Shown here piece by piece: positions 8,435-17,999 of a stretch of DNA of 64,000 nucleotides. Made by a program: the position numbers and the translations under genes. The stretch lies in the NCBI GenBank assembly GCA_003797895.1, contig RKQB01000003.1:620001-684000 (forward strand). Reading direction: 5' to 3'. Every line of letters starts with the position of its first letter. Position 1 is the stretch's first letter. The notes under the pieces were generated by a model. It was not told where the DNA came from, searched no databases, and was given only the letters and a program-made list of their open reading frames with translations. Source of the stretch: Cyclobacteriaceae bacterium YHN15 (lineage in GTDB: Bacteria > Bacteroidota > Bacteroidia > Cytophagales > Cyclobacteriaceae).

Positions 8435-10240
8435 ATGCTTAATATTCGGAATATCGCGATTATCGCACACGTTGACCACGGGAAAACCACCTTGGTGGAC
8501 AAGATCATTCACATCTCCAAAATCTTCCGCGAAAACCAACAGTTTGATGACCTGATCCTCGACAGCAACGATCTGGAAAGGGAAAGAGGGATCACTATTC
8601 TTTCAAAAAACGTATCCGTTAGATATAAAGACACCAAAATCAATATCATTGATACTCCGGGTCACGCCGACTTTGGCGGTGAAGTGGAAAGAGTACTCAA
8701 AATGGCAGATGGGGTAATTCTTTTGGTGGATGCCTTTGAAGGCCCTATGCCACAGACCAGGTTTGTGTTGAGCAAGGCACTTTCCTTAGGGCTGAGACCA
8801 ATAGTAATTGTCAACAAAGTGGACAAACCCAACTGTCGCCCGGATGAAGTGCATGAGGCAGTATTTGATCTCATGTTCAATTTGGACGCTACCGAAGAAC
8901 AGTTGGAATTTCACACCCTTTATGGTTCAGCAAAAAACAATTGGATGGGAACCGATTGGAAGAATCCTACAGACTCCATCCTTCCACTTCTGGACGCCAT
9001 TATCGAACATATTCCGGCACCAAAAATTGAAGATGGATCTTTACAAATGCAGATCACTTCTTTGGATTATTCCTCATTTGTGGGCAGGATTGCTATCGGA
9101 AGGGTGAAAAGAGGTAGCATCAAAGAAGGAGCCCAGCTTTCCCTTTGTAAAGCTGATGGGGTGATAAAAAAAGTTAGGGTAAAAGAATTGCATGTATTTG
9201 AAGGATTGGGAAAAGTCAAGGCAAGTGAAGTCAATGCAGGTGATATTTGTGCAGTGACAGGAATTGAAGATTTCGAAATCGGAGATACGCTTGCAGCATT
9301 GGAAAACCCTGAAGCTTTGCCAAGAATTTCCATAGATGAGCCTACCATGAATATGCTCTTCACCATCAACAACTCCCCGTTTTTTGGAAAAGAAGGAAAG
9401 TTCGTGACCTCCCGCCATTTGAGAGACAGACTTTTCAAGGAAACTGAAAAGAACCTTGCACTGAAAGTGGAATCAACCGACAGTGAAGATAAATTTTTGG
9501 TTTATGGCCGAGGAATCCTCCATTTATCTATCCTGATCGAAACGATGAGAAGAGAAGGGTACGAAATTCAGGTAGGACAACCGCAGGTAATTTATAAAGA
9601 AATTGATGGGATCAAATGTGAACCGATCGAAACATTGGTCGTGGATGTACCTGAATCCACCGCTGGTAAAGTCATTGAAATGGCTACTCAAAGAAAAGGC
9701 GAACTCCTGATCATGGAACCAAAAGGTGATCTGCAACATCTTGAATTCAACATCCCATCAAGAGGATTGATCGGATTGAGAAACAACATGCTCACCGCTA
9801 CCCAGGGCGAAGCCATCATGAACCACAGATTTTCAGCTTATGAGCCTTTCAAGGGACCAATTCCTGGAAGAATCAACGGATCACTTATCTCTATGGAAGG
9901 CGGACAATGTACCGCTTATGCCATAGACAAATTGCAGGACAGGGGTATCTTCTTTGTTGATCCCGGAGAAGAACTGTACACAGGACAAGTTATCGGGGAA
10001 CACTCACGTGACAATGATATTGTCGTGAATGTGCAGAAAGGGAAGAAATTGACCAATATGAGAGCCTCAGGTTCTGATGACAACGTAAGGATCCAACCTG
10101 CTAAAAAGTTCTCTTTGGAAGAAGCTATGGAATACATCCAAAAAGATGAATACCTGGAAATCACACCAAAATCCATCCGTATGAGAAAAATCTATCTGGA
10201 TGAGAATGAGAGAAGTAGGATGGCGAAGAAGGAAGCGTAA
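8435..10240 (+). CDS. typA: Translational GTPase TypA/BipA
   Basis: Ribosome-associated GTPase of the EF-G family (601 aa), involved in 50S assembly and stress or low-temperature growth. The G motifs are clear: G1 AHVDHGKTT, G2 region ERERGITI, G3 DTPGHADFGG, G4 NKVDKP. The EF-G-like domains follow, and the C-terminal domain specific to BipA (SRGLIGLRNNMLTATQGEA onward) is intact. The start MLNIRNIAIIAHVDHGK is the normal N terminus. The gene is monocistronic: an upstream -7 box, and a strong hairpin terminator 39 nt after the stop. Confidence 0.96.
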   Translation: MLNIRNIAIIAHVDHGKTTLVDKIIHISKIFRENQQFDDLILDSNDLERERGITILSKNVSVRYKDTKINIIDTPGHADFGGEVERVLKMADGVILLVDAFEGPMPQTRFVLSKALSLGLRPIVIVNKVDKPNCRPDEVHEAVFDLMFNLDATEEQLEFHTLYGSAKNNWMGTDWKNPTDSILPLLDAIIEHIPAPKIEDGSLQMQITSLDYSSFVGRIAIGRVKRGSIKEGAQLSLCKADGVIKKVRVKELHVFEGLGKVKASEVNAGDICAVTGIEDFEIGDTLAALENPEALPRISIDEPTMNMLFTINNSPFFGKEGKFVTSRHLRDRLFKETEKNLALKVESTDSEDKFLVYGRGILHLSILIETMRREGYEIQVGQPQVIYKEIDGIKCEPIETLVVDVPESTAGKVIEMATQRKGELLIMEPKGDLQHLEFNIPSRGLIGLRNNMLTATQGEAIMNHRFSAYEPFKGPIPGRINGSLISMEGGQCTAYAIDKLQDRGIFFVDPGEELYTGQVIGEHSRDNDIVVNVQKGKKLTNMRASGSDDNVRIQPAKKFSLEEAMEYIQKDEYLEITPKSIRMRKIYLDENERSRMAKKEA

Positions 10241-10245
10241 AATTT

Positions 10246-10273
10246 GTACAAAGTACAATGTACGATGTACCAA
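10246..10273. repeat. Short heptad repeat, GTACNAN type
   Basis: Four 7-bp units (GTACAAA, GTACAAT, GTACGAT, GTACCAA) lie between the typA stop and its terminator. It is closely related to the repeat at 2085-2105 (18 of 20 core positions shared). Confidence 0.6.
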
Positions 10274-10278
10274 GACTA

Positions 10279-10310
10279 GACCTCGGAGTAAAACTTCGGG
10301 GTCTTTTTTT
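10279..10310 (+). terminator. Rho-independent terminator of typA
   Basis: A 10-bp stem (10279-10288 with 10294-10303, two G-T wobbles), loop TAAAA, then seven T. Confidence 0.85.
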
Positions 10311-10503
10311 GGCTATTATTTAAAAACTTGGTTTGAAATAAAAAGGAAACTGATGAAAAGGCAATACCCTAAAGCTAATACCATCCTTCCCAAAATCATC
10401 TTCTTCTGAAAGCGTGACAAGTAAAGCCTCTTTTTTATAGAAAAATCATCCATATTAGAAATAGAATTGGTTGAAATATCCCATAAAGCCATAAATTCAG
10501 CTC

Positions 10504-11571
10504 ATGAATAAACTCCTCTTATTGATTCTAACTCTTTCCATTTTGACTACCTGTTCCCAAAAAACTGACCCAATAGCGGAAATATTTCAGGACTATCAAG
10601 GAGAAAATCCTGGTGCAGCAGTGGCTATTATCCAAGATGGGGAAATCGTCTATCACCAATCTTTTGGGATGGCTGAATTGGAAACCGAAAAATCGGTGCA
10701 GTCAAACACCAACTTTCGCTTGGCTTCTGTCACCAAGCAGTTTACTGCTACCGCTATATTGCTTTTGGAAGAAAGGGGACTGATTGACCTGAATTGGACT
10801 TTGGATAAGGTATTTGAGGGTTTTCCGGAATATGGTCAAAATATCCAAATCCATCATTTGCTGAACCACACTTCCGGAATATGGGACTATGAGGATTTTG
10901 TGCCGGATTCTGCTTTGGCCAATCCCGTTATGGACCAAGGAGTGCTGGAAATCATTCAAAACACTGATCAAACCTACTTCCCTGCCGGCGAACAGTTCCG
11001 ATACAGCAATACGGCTTATGCTTTGTTGGCCTTGATGGTGGAGAAATATTCTGGACTGGATTTTCCTGAATTTTTAGAAGAAAATATATTCAAACCATTG
11101 GACATGAACGCTACAGTTGCCCATATCAAAAACCAAAATACCGTCACCGAAAGGGCTTATGGCTATAGTAAAGAAAATGATCAATGGATCAGAAAAGACC
11201 AAAGCAGCACCTCAGCGGTTTTGGGAGATGGAGGCATTTATTCCAATGTATTAGACCTCTTCAAATGGGATCAAGCTCTTTACAACGGCACTATAATGCC
11301 CAAGTCCACCATCGAAAAAACATTTTCCAATGGCAAACTCCATGATGGCAGCCTGATTGATTATGGTTTAGCTTGGCACATCAAAGCGTACCAAAGAGAA
11401 AAAGTGGTCTACCACACAGGCAGCAGTACCTCCTTCAGAAATATCTTTTACCGCATTCCTTCAAAACAACTCAGCATCATTATCCTTACAAACAGAAATG
11501 ACCCTGAGGAAGAGCGTATGATTGACATTGCGGAAAAGGTTTTGAGGAAATTCCAAGAGAGAGAAAGGTGA
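10504..11571 (+). CDS. Serine hydrolase, class C beta-lactamase/DD-peptidase fold
   Basis: Lipoprotein (lipobox LTTC, Cys17) with a beta-lactamase-related domain. The active-site triad is complete: S75-V-T-K78, the YSN motif at 167-169, and HTGSS near residue 313 in place of KTG. Such proteins act as esterases, D-aminopeptidases or DD-carboxypeptidase-like enzymes in the envelope; true beta-lactamase activity is not implied. The 355-aa length fits the family. The 193-bp gap before it shows no clear promoter, and no partner gene is seen. Confidence 0.85.
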   Translation: MNKLLLLILTLSILTTCSQKTDPIAEIFQDYQGENPGAAVAIIQDGEIVYHQSFGMAELETEKSVQSNTNFRLASVTKQFTATAILLLEERGLIDLNWTLDKVFEGFPEYGQNIQIHHLLNHTSGIWDYEDFVPDSALANPVMDQGVLEIIQNTDQTYFPAGEQFRYSNTAYALLALMVEKYSGLDFPEFLEENIFKPLDMNATVAHIKNQNTVTERAYGYSKENDQWIRKDQSSTSAVLGDGGIYSNVLDLFKWDQALYNGTIMPKSTIEKTFSNGKLHDGSLIDYGLAWHIKAYQREKVVYHTGSSTSFRNIFYRIPSKQLSIIILTNRNDPEEERMIDIAEKVLRKFQERER

Positions 11572-11762
11572 AAAGGTGGAATTGGAAAAATGACCGATGT
11601 TTGGTTAAAACTTTTGGTCAAGAGCATATTATCTATCCTTCTAATCCTTTTAAGAGAGGTATGGAGAACCCAATTTACTTTTCTTTTGGGTAAAAATGGA
11701 TTAACTTCGTGCCCCATCAAATTGGGAATGAAATTTGCCCGATAAATCGAAAAAGACAGTAT

Positions 11763-13424
11763 ATGAGAAGTACAATCCTCCTATTATTTGTTATTTCCAT
11801 ATTTTTTAACCCTTGCTTCGCGCAAGATGAATTGGCCACCTATAAAAGAGCAAAATCTTTGATTACTTATGGCAACTATGATGATGCCATGGAACTATTA
11901 CGACCCTATATGGATGCAAACCAATTTGGAAATCTCTCCAATTATGCTTCCTTTCACTTTTCCCAGGCTGCCTACCAAAAAGGTTCTTATAAACTTGCAC
12001 AATCCATTATTGGGAATTTGGTAAATAATGCACAATGGCCCAAACAGGACGAAGCAAGATATCTTTTGGCTTTAACTTTATTTCAGGAAGGAAGGAATTT
12101 TGAAGCTTTACAGGAGATTTCCAAAATTAAATCACCCCAAATCAAATCCCAGGCAGAAAACGCCAGTTACAATTTCCTGAAAAATACTTCAGTGAGTTTT
12201 CTGATCGCTAATCTGAGACAGTTTAATGAAAACAAAGGTTATGTTCTTGCACTGAAAGAGCAAATGGAAAAGCAGTCGATCATGTCAAATGACGAAAGGG
12301 TTATTTATAATCAAATCAAATCCTTTAACCTTGGGGCAGACCAGCAAAAAAACAGTCCCGTCAAAAACCAACAATCCTTGGATGTGGCCTTGATATTACC
12401 TTTCAATTATTCAGGTGGTAAGGGAGTTAAAAACCTCGAGGGAAATAATTTTGTTTTCGAATTACATCAAGGTTTAATATTCGCTGCAAAGGAATTAAAA
12501 GAATCAGGATTAAACTTGAACATTCGGACATACGACACAGAAAGAGACTTGAATAAAGTACAAAATATACTTGCAGATCCTTTTGTCTTGCAATCAGATG
12601 TTATCATAGGACCTATCTACCCGGACGAATCAGAAATGGTCATGTCATTTGCTGAAAGAAATGCTATCCCCTTTATCAATCCTTTATCCAATGTAAATGA
12701 TAAACTGCAGGGGACATCGTACAGCTATTTGTTCCGACCATCCGTAAATTCCCTGGCAAATAGTATCATTGAATTTTCCTATAAAAATTTGATGGGCAGG
12801 AGAATGGCCATTGCCTATTCCAGCGCTACCCGCGATGAACAATTAGCAAAGATAATTACCGAACAAGCTGGCAGGTTTGGATTTTCCATAGTCAAAAATC
12901 ATAAAGTTGCCAACAGAGAAATTCTGGACTTCTTCGAACAAATCAAATTAAAAGACCAAGAGGCTGCTTTAGTTGATTTTGTAGTCATCGTTAGTGATGA
13001 CCCGAACACAGCTTCAATCACTCTTAGTTTTATGGAGTCACAAAATATCAACATTCCCATATTGGTAATGGATAGCTGGCTCTATTTTAATTTCGCCAAC
13101 TATGAAATGCTTGAAAATCAAAATTTTTACTTTATCGGCAATAATCCTATTGATTTCGGAAGCGAAAATCTAGCATCCTTCAGAGAAAAATTTAATTTGG
13201 AAAACATCAATTACCCTTCCTTTAATACTCACTTGGGATATGAATTAATGTATTGGGTTTCCGAAACTATTAATCCATTCCGGGGTTTTGATTTTAGAAG
13301 AAACCTTAATCAAAATGCATTTACTGAAGGGAGAATAACTTATGGATTCAATTTCATAGACAGCAATAACAATACCTATGTTCCGGTTTTTAGAATAGGA
13401 AATGGTTATTTTGAAATAAACTAA
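11763..13424 (+). CDS. TPR plus periplasmic-binding-protein type 1 domain protein
   Basis: Exported protein (signal peptide ending FAQ) of 553 aa. Residues about 20-190 form helical TPR-like repeats (AKSLITYGNYDDAMELL, AYQKGSYKLAQSI). Residues about 205-553 are a Leu/Ile/Val-binding-protein type fold starting at LDVALILPFNYSG, with VIIGPIYPDESEM and NAIPFINPLSN typical of family 1 receptors. The layout recalls LpoA-like regulators of penicillin-binding proteins as much as transport receptors, and no permease genes are adjacent. I take the ATG at 11763, which begins the signal peptide; an in-frame start at 11709 adds a non-signal tail. hemL follows after 10 nt. Confidence 0.7.
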   Translation: MRSTILLLFVISIFFNPCFAQDELATYKRAKSLITYGNYDDAMELLRPYMDANQFGNLSNYASFHFSQAAYQKGSYKLAQSIIGNLVNNAQWPKQDEARYLLALTLFQEGRNFEALQEISKIKSPQIKSQAENASYNFLKNTSVSFLIANLRQFNENKGYVLALKEQMEKQSIMSNDERVIYNQIKSFNLGADQQKNSPVKNQQSLDVALILPFNYSGGKGVKNLEGNNFVFELHQGLIFAAKELKESGLNLNIRTYDTERDLNKVQNILADPFVLQSDVIIGPIYPDESEMVMSFAERNAIPFINPLSNVNDKLQGTSYSYLFRPSVNSLANSIIEFSYKNLMGRRMAIAYSSATRDEQLAKIITEQAGRFGFSIVKNHKVANREILDFFEQIKLKDQEAALVDFVVIVSDDPNTASITLSFMESQNINIPILVMDSWLYFNFANYEMLENQNFYFIGNNPIDFGSENLASFREKFNLENINYPSFNTHLGYELMYWVSETINPFRGFDFRRNLNQNAFTEGRITYGFNFIDSNNNTYVPVFRIGNGYFEIN

Positions 13425-13434
13425 TAACACAAAC

Positions 13435-14727
13435 ATGCAGATTACCCGAAGTAAAATTCTTTTTGAGAAAGCAAAAAATTATATACCGGGAGGAGTTAAT
13501 TCTCCTGTTCGTGCATTTAGGGCAGTGGGAGGAGATCCAATTTTCATCAAAAAAGCAGATGGTGCTTTCATTTACGATGAGGATGATAACGCGTACATAG
13601 AATTGATTAACAGCTGGGGACCTATGATTTTGGGACATAACAATCCCATGATCAAGGAAGCGGTAATTAAAGCGATGGAAAACGGGACCTCTTTTGGAGC
13701 TCCTACAGCAAGAGAAATAGAAATTGCAGAATTGATTACTCAAATGGTCCCTTCGGTAGAAAAAATCAGGATGGTGAATTCCGGAACTGAGGCCACCATG
13801 TCTGCTATCAGGGTTGCACGTGGTTTTACAGGAAAGGATAAGTTTATCAAGATGGAAGGCCACTATCATGGGCATGGTGACTCCTTTTTGATATCCGCTG
13901 GGTCTGGAGCCATTACTATGGGAGCACCTGACTCCCCTGGTGTAACTAAAGGAACGGCTAAAGACACCCTATTGGCCCCTTACAATGACTTAGTGGCCAT
14001 TGAAAACCTCGTAACAGCAAACAAAAACGAAATCGCAGCTTTAATCTTAGAACCTGTACCAGGAAATATGGGCTTAGTTCTTCCAAAAGAAGGCTATCTT
14101 GAAGGATTGAGAAAAATATGTGACAAAGAAGGTATTGTCCTCATTTTTGATGAGGTCATGACAGGATTCAGATTGGCAAAAGGTGGGGCCCAGGAATTAT
14201 TCGGTGTTACCCCTGACATGACTACCCTTGGGAAAATCATAGGAGGCGGGCTACCAGTAGGTGCTTATGGTGGAAAAAAGGAAATCATGGAGCATGTATC
14301 TCCATCAGGGCCTGTTTATCAAGCCGGTACCCTTTCCGGCAACCCAATTGCTATGGCAGCAGGCCTTACCATGCTACAATACCTGAACAGCCATCCCGAG
14401 ACCTATTTGCAACTCAATGAAATTGGAGACAAACTAACAACCGGGATAAACCAGTCTCTTTCAAAACTTGGCCTAAAGTATACCCTCAATCATCTTGGCA
14501 GTATGTACAGTTTGTTTTTTACTGATAAAGAGATTTTTGACTTTGCTTCAGCCAAGCAATCAGATACGGTACTGTTCGGGAAATATTTTCAGGCCATGTT
14601 GAAAAGAGGCATTTATCTCGCCCCTTCACAATTTGAAAGTCTATTCCTTTCCACTTCCCTTACAGATGAGTTGATTGCAAAAGTCCTCCAAGCCAATGAA
14701 GAGTCATTGATGGAAATCCATTCTTAA
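13435..14727 (+). CDS. hemL: Glutamate-1-semialdehyde 2,1-aminomutase
   Basis: PLP enzyme making 5-aminolevulinate from glutamate-1-semialdehyde in the C5 heme pathway. The 430-aa length, the PLP lysine in TTLGKIIGGG (K267), the substrate-loop SGTEATMSA, the EGHYHGHGD segment and the FDEVMTGFR motif match HemL. It is 10 nt downstream of the TPR/binding-protein gene and 22 nt upstream of the Spx/ArsC-like gene, so the three probably form one transcript. No other heme genes are in view. Confidence 0.96.
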   Translation: MQITRSKILFEKAKNYIPGGVNSPVRAFRAVGGDPIFIKKADGAFIYDEDDNAYIELINSWGPMILGHNNPMIKEAVIKAMENGTSFGAPTAREIEIAELITQMVPSVEKIRMVNSGTEATMSAIRVARGFTGKDKFIKMEGHYHGHGDSFLISAGSGAITMGAPDSPGVTKGTAKDTLLAPYNDLVAIENLVTANKNEIAALILEPVPGNMGLVLPKEGYLEGLRKICDKEGIVLIFDEVMTGFRLAKGGAQELFGVTPDMTTLGKIIGGGLPVGAYGGKKEIMEHVSPSGPVYQAGTLSGNPIAMAAGLTMLQYLNSHPETYLQLNEIGDKLTTGINQSLSKLGLKYTLNHLGSMYSLFFTDKEIFDFASAKQSDTVLFGKYFQAMLKRGIYLAPSQFESLFLSTSLTDELIAKVLQANEESLMEIHS

Positions 14728-14749
14728 TCAAAACCTAAAAAGAAAAATC

Positions 14750-15106
14750 ATGAAGAAATTAAGCGTGTTTGGTATTAAAAATTGTAATACCATGAAAAAA
14801 ACATTTGATTTTCTAAATGAGAATAACATCCCCTACCAATTTATTGATTACAAAAAACAGGCTCCTGATGTAGCATTATTGGAGAAATTTTTAGAAAAAG
14901 TAAGCCTTGAATCCCTGATCAACAAAAAGGGGACAACCTATAAAAAACTCAATGAGGAGGATAAGCAAAAAATGGAATCAGAGAATTCTGCCCTCAACAT
15001 GTTGTCATCAAACAGCAGCATGATCAAAAGACCAATTATCGAATTCCCAAATGGAGATTTGGTATTAGGATTTGAGCCTGAAAAAATTCTTTCTAAAGTT
15101 GTCTAA
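14750..15106 (+). CDS. ArsC/Spx/YffB-family thioredoxin-fold protein
   Basis: A 118-aa thioredoxin-fold protein of the arsenate reductase/Spx superfamily. The N terminus VFGIKNCNTMKKTFDFL has a single active-site cysteine (CNTM, C12) rather than CxxC, and the conserved RP (SMIKRPIIE) matches YffB-like members. Arsenate reduction and Spx-type RNA polymerase binding are both unproven for this branch. It lies 22 nt after hemL. Its stop codon overlaps the stop of the convergent heme-LRR gene by 3 nt, so no space is left for a terminator between them. Confidence 0.8.
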   Translation: MKKLSVFGIKNCNTMKKTFDFLNENNIPYQFIDYKKQAPDVALLEKFLEKVSLESLINKKGTTYKKLNEEDKQKMESENSALNMLSSNSSMIKRPIIEFPNGDLVLGFEPEKILSKVV

Positions 15107-16491
15107 AATACTTTTCCGTCGGTAGGAAGGGAAGGAAGTTCATAGTGTCCATATTCAATTTTTGCACTGTGGGTTATCTCCTTTCCCTTGGATTTTTCAA
15201 GGGATGCGGGTGTATCGAATACATAGATGATTTCAAGGATTGAATGTCCGTTCAATTGGGATAAAGCATTCTGATCCACCTGAGTTTTATTCAAATAAAG
15301 CTTTTTTAAGTTTTTGCACTCCTTCAAAAAGCCAAGACTTTCCCCATCCAAAGAAGTCTTGTTCAATTTTAAAACAGTAAGGTTGTCGCATCCCTTAAGT
15401 AGCGTCAACAATTGATCCCCAACCTCCGTTTCGCTCAGGTCCAAAATAGCTACATGCTGCTTTATGGGTTCAAGCAACTGCCAGTCCTGATCACCGAAAT
15501 CACGAACATTAATGCTTGATACTTTAATCAGGTTTGAGTTTGAACTCAAGGGTTCGACCAAAATCCCCCGGGACTTAATTGCCTGAAGACGGTCAGGGCT
15601 TAATTGTGGTAAATCCGCTTCCGGGAAATCACTTTCCTTCAGAAAAAATGTTTCCACCATGCCCTGTTTGATTCCTGCCTCGCTAAGCAAAATTTCAAAA
15701 GAAGCTCCGGATTCCACCCATTGCTTTACCAACATGATTTCTTCCTTAGAAGGTTGTCTTTTGTCCTTTGGGGGCATATGTTCCTTATCCTCCTTGGGCA
15801 AAAGCAATCTGTGGATTAAGGGACTTTCTGAGAATTTGTCAGAAAAAATCACAGGGCCATTTTTTCCGCCCTTCATAACCTCTTCAAAGGAGGTCAGTAC
15901 TAATCCCCCTTTATTGTTTTTAGGATTATGACAAGAGTTGCAATTCTTGGACAAAATTGGCTGCACGGCATCTGCATAGAACAAGGATTCCTCCCAAGTA
16001 TCTTTTCCCAAAATCAATCCGGTAATTTCCTTACTGTGGGTATTCCCTAAAAATTCCTGAATGCCTTCAGGTAAAACTTCAAACAAATAATCTTCTCCAT
16101 GGGTCAAACTCCCTCCCAAATGTCCTGTAAAGGTCAAAACAAACACCAGGACCAAGCCAAAAAATTTGGTTTTCCGAGCTGTATCCTCATTGACTTTATT
16201 TAAATAAAAATAAAAACCTATAGCACTGATGGTGGTCAAACAACCCAGTATCAGATGCCATTTTACCGTTTCGAAAGTATATCCTTCTTTTAGATACAAA
16301 AGGAGACCTGTAGCTGCTGAAAGTAGGGAAGCCCAACTTCCCCAAAGAAAAGCCAACTTAATCGCTGGAAAAAGCGCCTCCTTATTTTTCCCCGAATAAA
16401 ACAGAAACAAAATACCCAGCAGCAAAAAGCCTATGGGGAGATGAACCAATAAAGGGTGGAACCTACCAAAAAGGGAGAAAATAAAATCCAT
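15103..16491 (-). CDS. DUF2231 membrane protein with c-type heme site and leucine-rich repeats
   Basis: Unusual 462-aa composite. Residues 1-125 hold about four transmembrane helices of the DUF2231 type (HPLLVHLPIGFLLLGILF). A Planctomycete-type cytochrome c segment follows with the heme motif CNSCH (184-188) and a likely axial Met in EHMPPKDKR (about 237-245). Residues about 320-425 form leucine-rich repeats (ILDLSETEVGDQ, VLKLNKTSLDGE, KLYLNKTQVDQN). It is the last gene of an operon with the DUF1501 gene 1 nt upstream. The domains suggest a membrane-anchored electron-transfer or sensor subunit whose LRR contacts a partner; that is inference. Its stop overlaps that of the ArsC-like gene. Confidence 0.75.
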   Translation of the reverse strand: MDFIFSLFGRFHPLLVHLPIGFLLLGILFLFYSGKNKEALFPAIKLAFLWGSWASLLSAATGLLLYLKEGYTFETVKWHLILGCLTTISAIGFYFYLNKVNEDTARKTKFFGLVLVFVLTFTGHLGGSLTHGEDYLFEVLPEGIQEFLGNTHSKEITGLILGKDTWEESLFYADAVQPILSKNCNSCHNPKNNKGGLVLTSFEEVMKGGKNGPVIFSDKFSESPLIHRLLLPKEDKEHMPPKDKRQPSKEEIMLVKQWVESGASFEILLSEAGIKQGMVETFFLKESDFPEADLPQLSPDRLQAIKSRGILVEPLSSNSNLIKVSSINVRDFGDQDWQLLEPIKQHVAILDLSETEVGDQLLTLLKGCDNLTVLKLNKTSLDGESLGFLKECKNLKKLYLNKTQVDQNALSQLNGHSILEIIYVFDTPASLEKSKGKEITHSAKIEYGHYELPSLPTDGKVF

Positions 16492-16492
16492 A

Positions 16493-17998
16493 TTATGAAA
16501 GAATTTCTTTAATTATCTCACCTTCAACATCCGTCAAGCGGAATGGTCTGCCCTGAAAATCATAGGTAAACTTTTCATGGTCAAAACCCAAAATATGTAA
16601 AATTGTAGCATGTATATCATGTACGGAAACTCTCCCCTCAATCCCTGAAAATCCAAAATCATCAGTTTGTCCAAAGGAACTGCCGTTTTTTATTCCTCCA
16701 CCTGCCATCCACATGGTAAAGGCATCCACATGGTGATCTCTCCCTTTATACCCCATGGTTTTCCCTTCTCTGTTTTCCTGCATGGGTGTCCTTCCGAATT
16801 CTCCTCCCCAAACCACCAAAGTATCCTCCAAGAGCCCGCGCTGTTTGAGATCCAAAATCAGTGCGGCAATAGGCCTATCTATTTCAGTACACTTATTCCT
16901 AAAACCCAAATCCAAAGCTGTCGAGTGATCAGTACCATGACTGTCCCATCCCCAATCATAAAGCTGTACGAACCTTACTCCTTTTTCAACCAGTTTTCGA
17001 GCCAACAAACAGTTGTTCGAAAATGCCTCTTCACCTGGTTTTGTACCATATAATTCATGGATGTATTCAGGTTCATCATTGATGTTCATTACTTCGGGCA
17101 CTTCAATCTGCATTCGATAGGCCATTTCATATTGGTTGATCCTGGCCAAAATTTCAGGATCCCCAAATCTTTCAAATTCTTCCTGATTTATTTCATTTAT
17201 GGTAGAAATTATCTTTTTCTTCAAATCCCTTGAAACACCATCTGGGTCTTTTAAGTAAAGTACCGGGTCTCCTTTGGACCTACACTGTACGCCTTGATAG
17301 ACAGAAGGCAGAAATCCACTCCCCCAGACACTTTTCCCGGCATCAGGCGTTTTTCCTCCTGAGGTTAAGACCACAAATCCCGGTAAATTTTGATTTTCTG
17401 TACCTAAACCATAAGTAACCCAACTTCCCAAACTTGGTCTTCCAAGTCTGGGACTACCGGTTTGCATAAATAACTGGGCAGGTCCGTGGTTGAATTGATC
17501 AGTATGTACGGCCTTCAAAAAGGCAACTTCATCTACAACTTTTGAAAAATGCGGTAAATAATCAGAGACCCAGGCTCCTGATTGGCCATGTTGTTGGAAA
17601 TTTGCCTGAGGACCTAGAAGATTGGGAACACCTCTTATAAAAGCAAATTTCCTCCCTTCAATCAAAGACTCTGGACAAGGTTGGTTATGAAACTTAATAA
17701 GTTCTGGCTTAAAATCGAAAAGCTCCAATTGAGATGGCGCACCTGCCATATGGAGGTAAATCACTGATTTCGCTTTCGGGATCGATGGAGGTGGCAAAGG
17801 GGAAAGGGGATTTAAATCACGATCACTTAAATTAAGTCCCTTGGTCTCATTACTGTTCCCAAAACCACATGAACCCAGCAATGGCAATAAGGCCAAACTG
17901 CCTACTTTACTGACACAATCCAACATAAAATGTCTTCTTGTCAGGTTTTCCAACCTGGTTTTTTCTAATTCTTCAGCTATTTTTTCTAAGCCTTTCAT
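16493..17998 (-). CDS. DUF1501 protein with twin-arginine signal (alkaline-phosphatase-like fold)
   Basis: DUF1501 proteins resemble the sulfatase/alkaline phosphatase superfamily and are best known from Planctomycetes. The N terminus carries a Tat motif T-R-R-H-F-M-L (residues 20-26), a hydrophobic stretch, and LLGSC (Cys44), which may be a lipobox. Family motifs include YLHMAGAPSQLELFDFKP, DWGWDSHGTDHS, WGGEFGRTPM and GYKGRDHH. It is middle gene of three: 1 nt after the PSD1 gene and 1 nt before the heme-LRR gene. The substrate and reaction are unknown; a periplasmic hydrolase working with the cytochrome partner is a guess from the fixed pairing. Confidence 0.82.
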   Translation of the reverse strand: MKGLEKIAEELEKTRLENLTRRHFMLDCVSKVGSLALLPLLGSCGFGNSNETKGLNLSDRDLNPLSPLPPPSIPKAKSVIYLHMAGAPSQLELFDFKPELIKFHNQPCPESLIEGRKFAFIRGVPNLLGPQANFQQHGQSGAWVSDYLPHFSKVVDEVAFLKAVHTDQFNHGPAQLFMQTGSPRLGRPSLGSWVTYGLGTENQNLPGFVVLTSGGKTPDAGKSVWGSGFLPSVYQGVQCRSKGDPVLYLKDPDGVSRDLKKKIISTINEINQEEFERFGDPEILARINQYEMAYRMQIEVPEVMNINDEPEYIHELYGTKPGEEAFSNNCLLARKLVEKGVRFVQLYDWGWDSHGTDHSTALDLGFRNKCTEIDRPIAALILDLKQRGLLEDTLVVWGGEFGRTPMQENREGKTMGYKGRDHHVDAFTMWMAGGGIKNGSSFGQTDDFGFSGIEGRVSVHDIHATILHILGFDHEKFTYDFQGRPFRLTDVEGEIIKEILS

Positions 17999-17999
17999 C

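Noticed and set aside
8250..8555. Open frame overlapping the typA start
   Set aside because: It overlaps the typA promoter and start in another frame and has no recognisable features.
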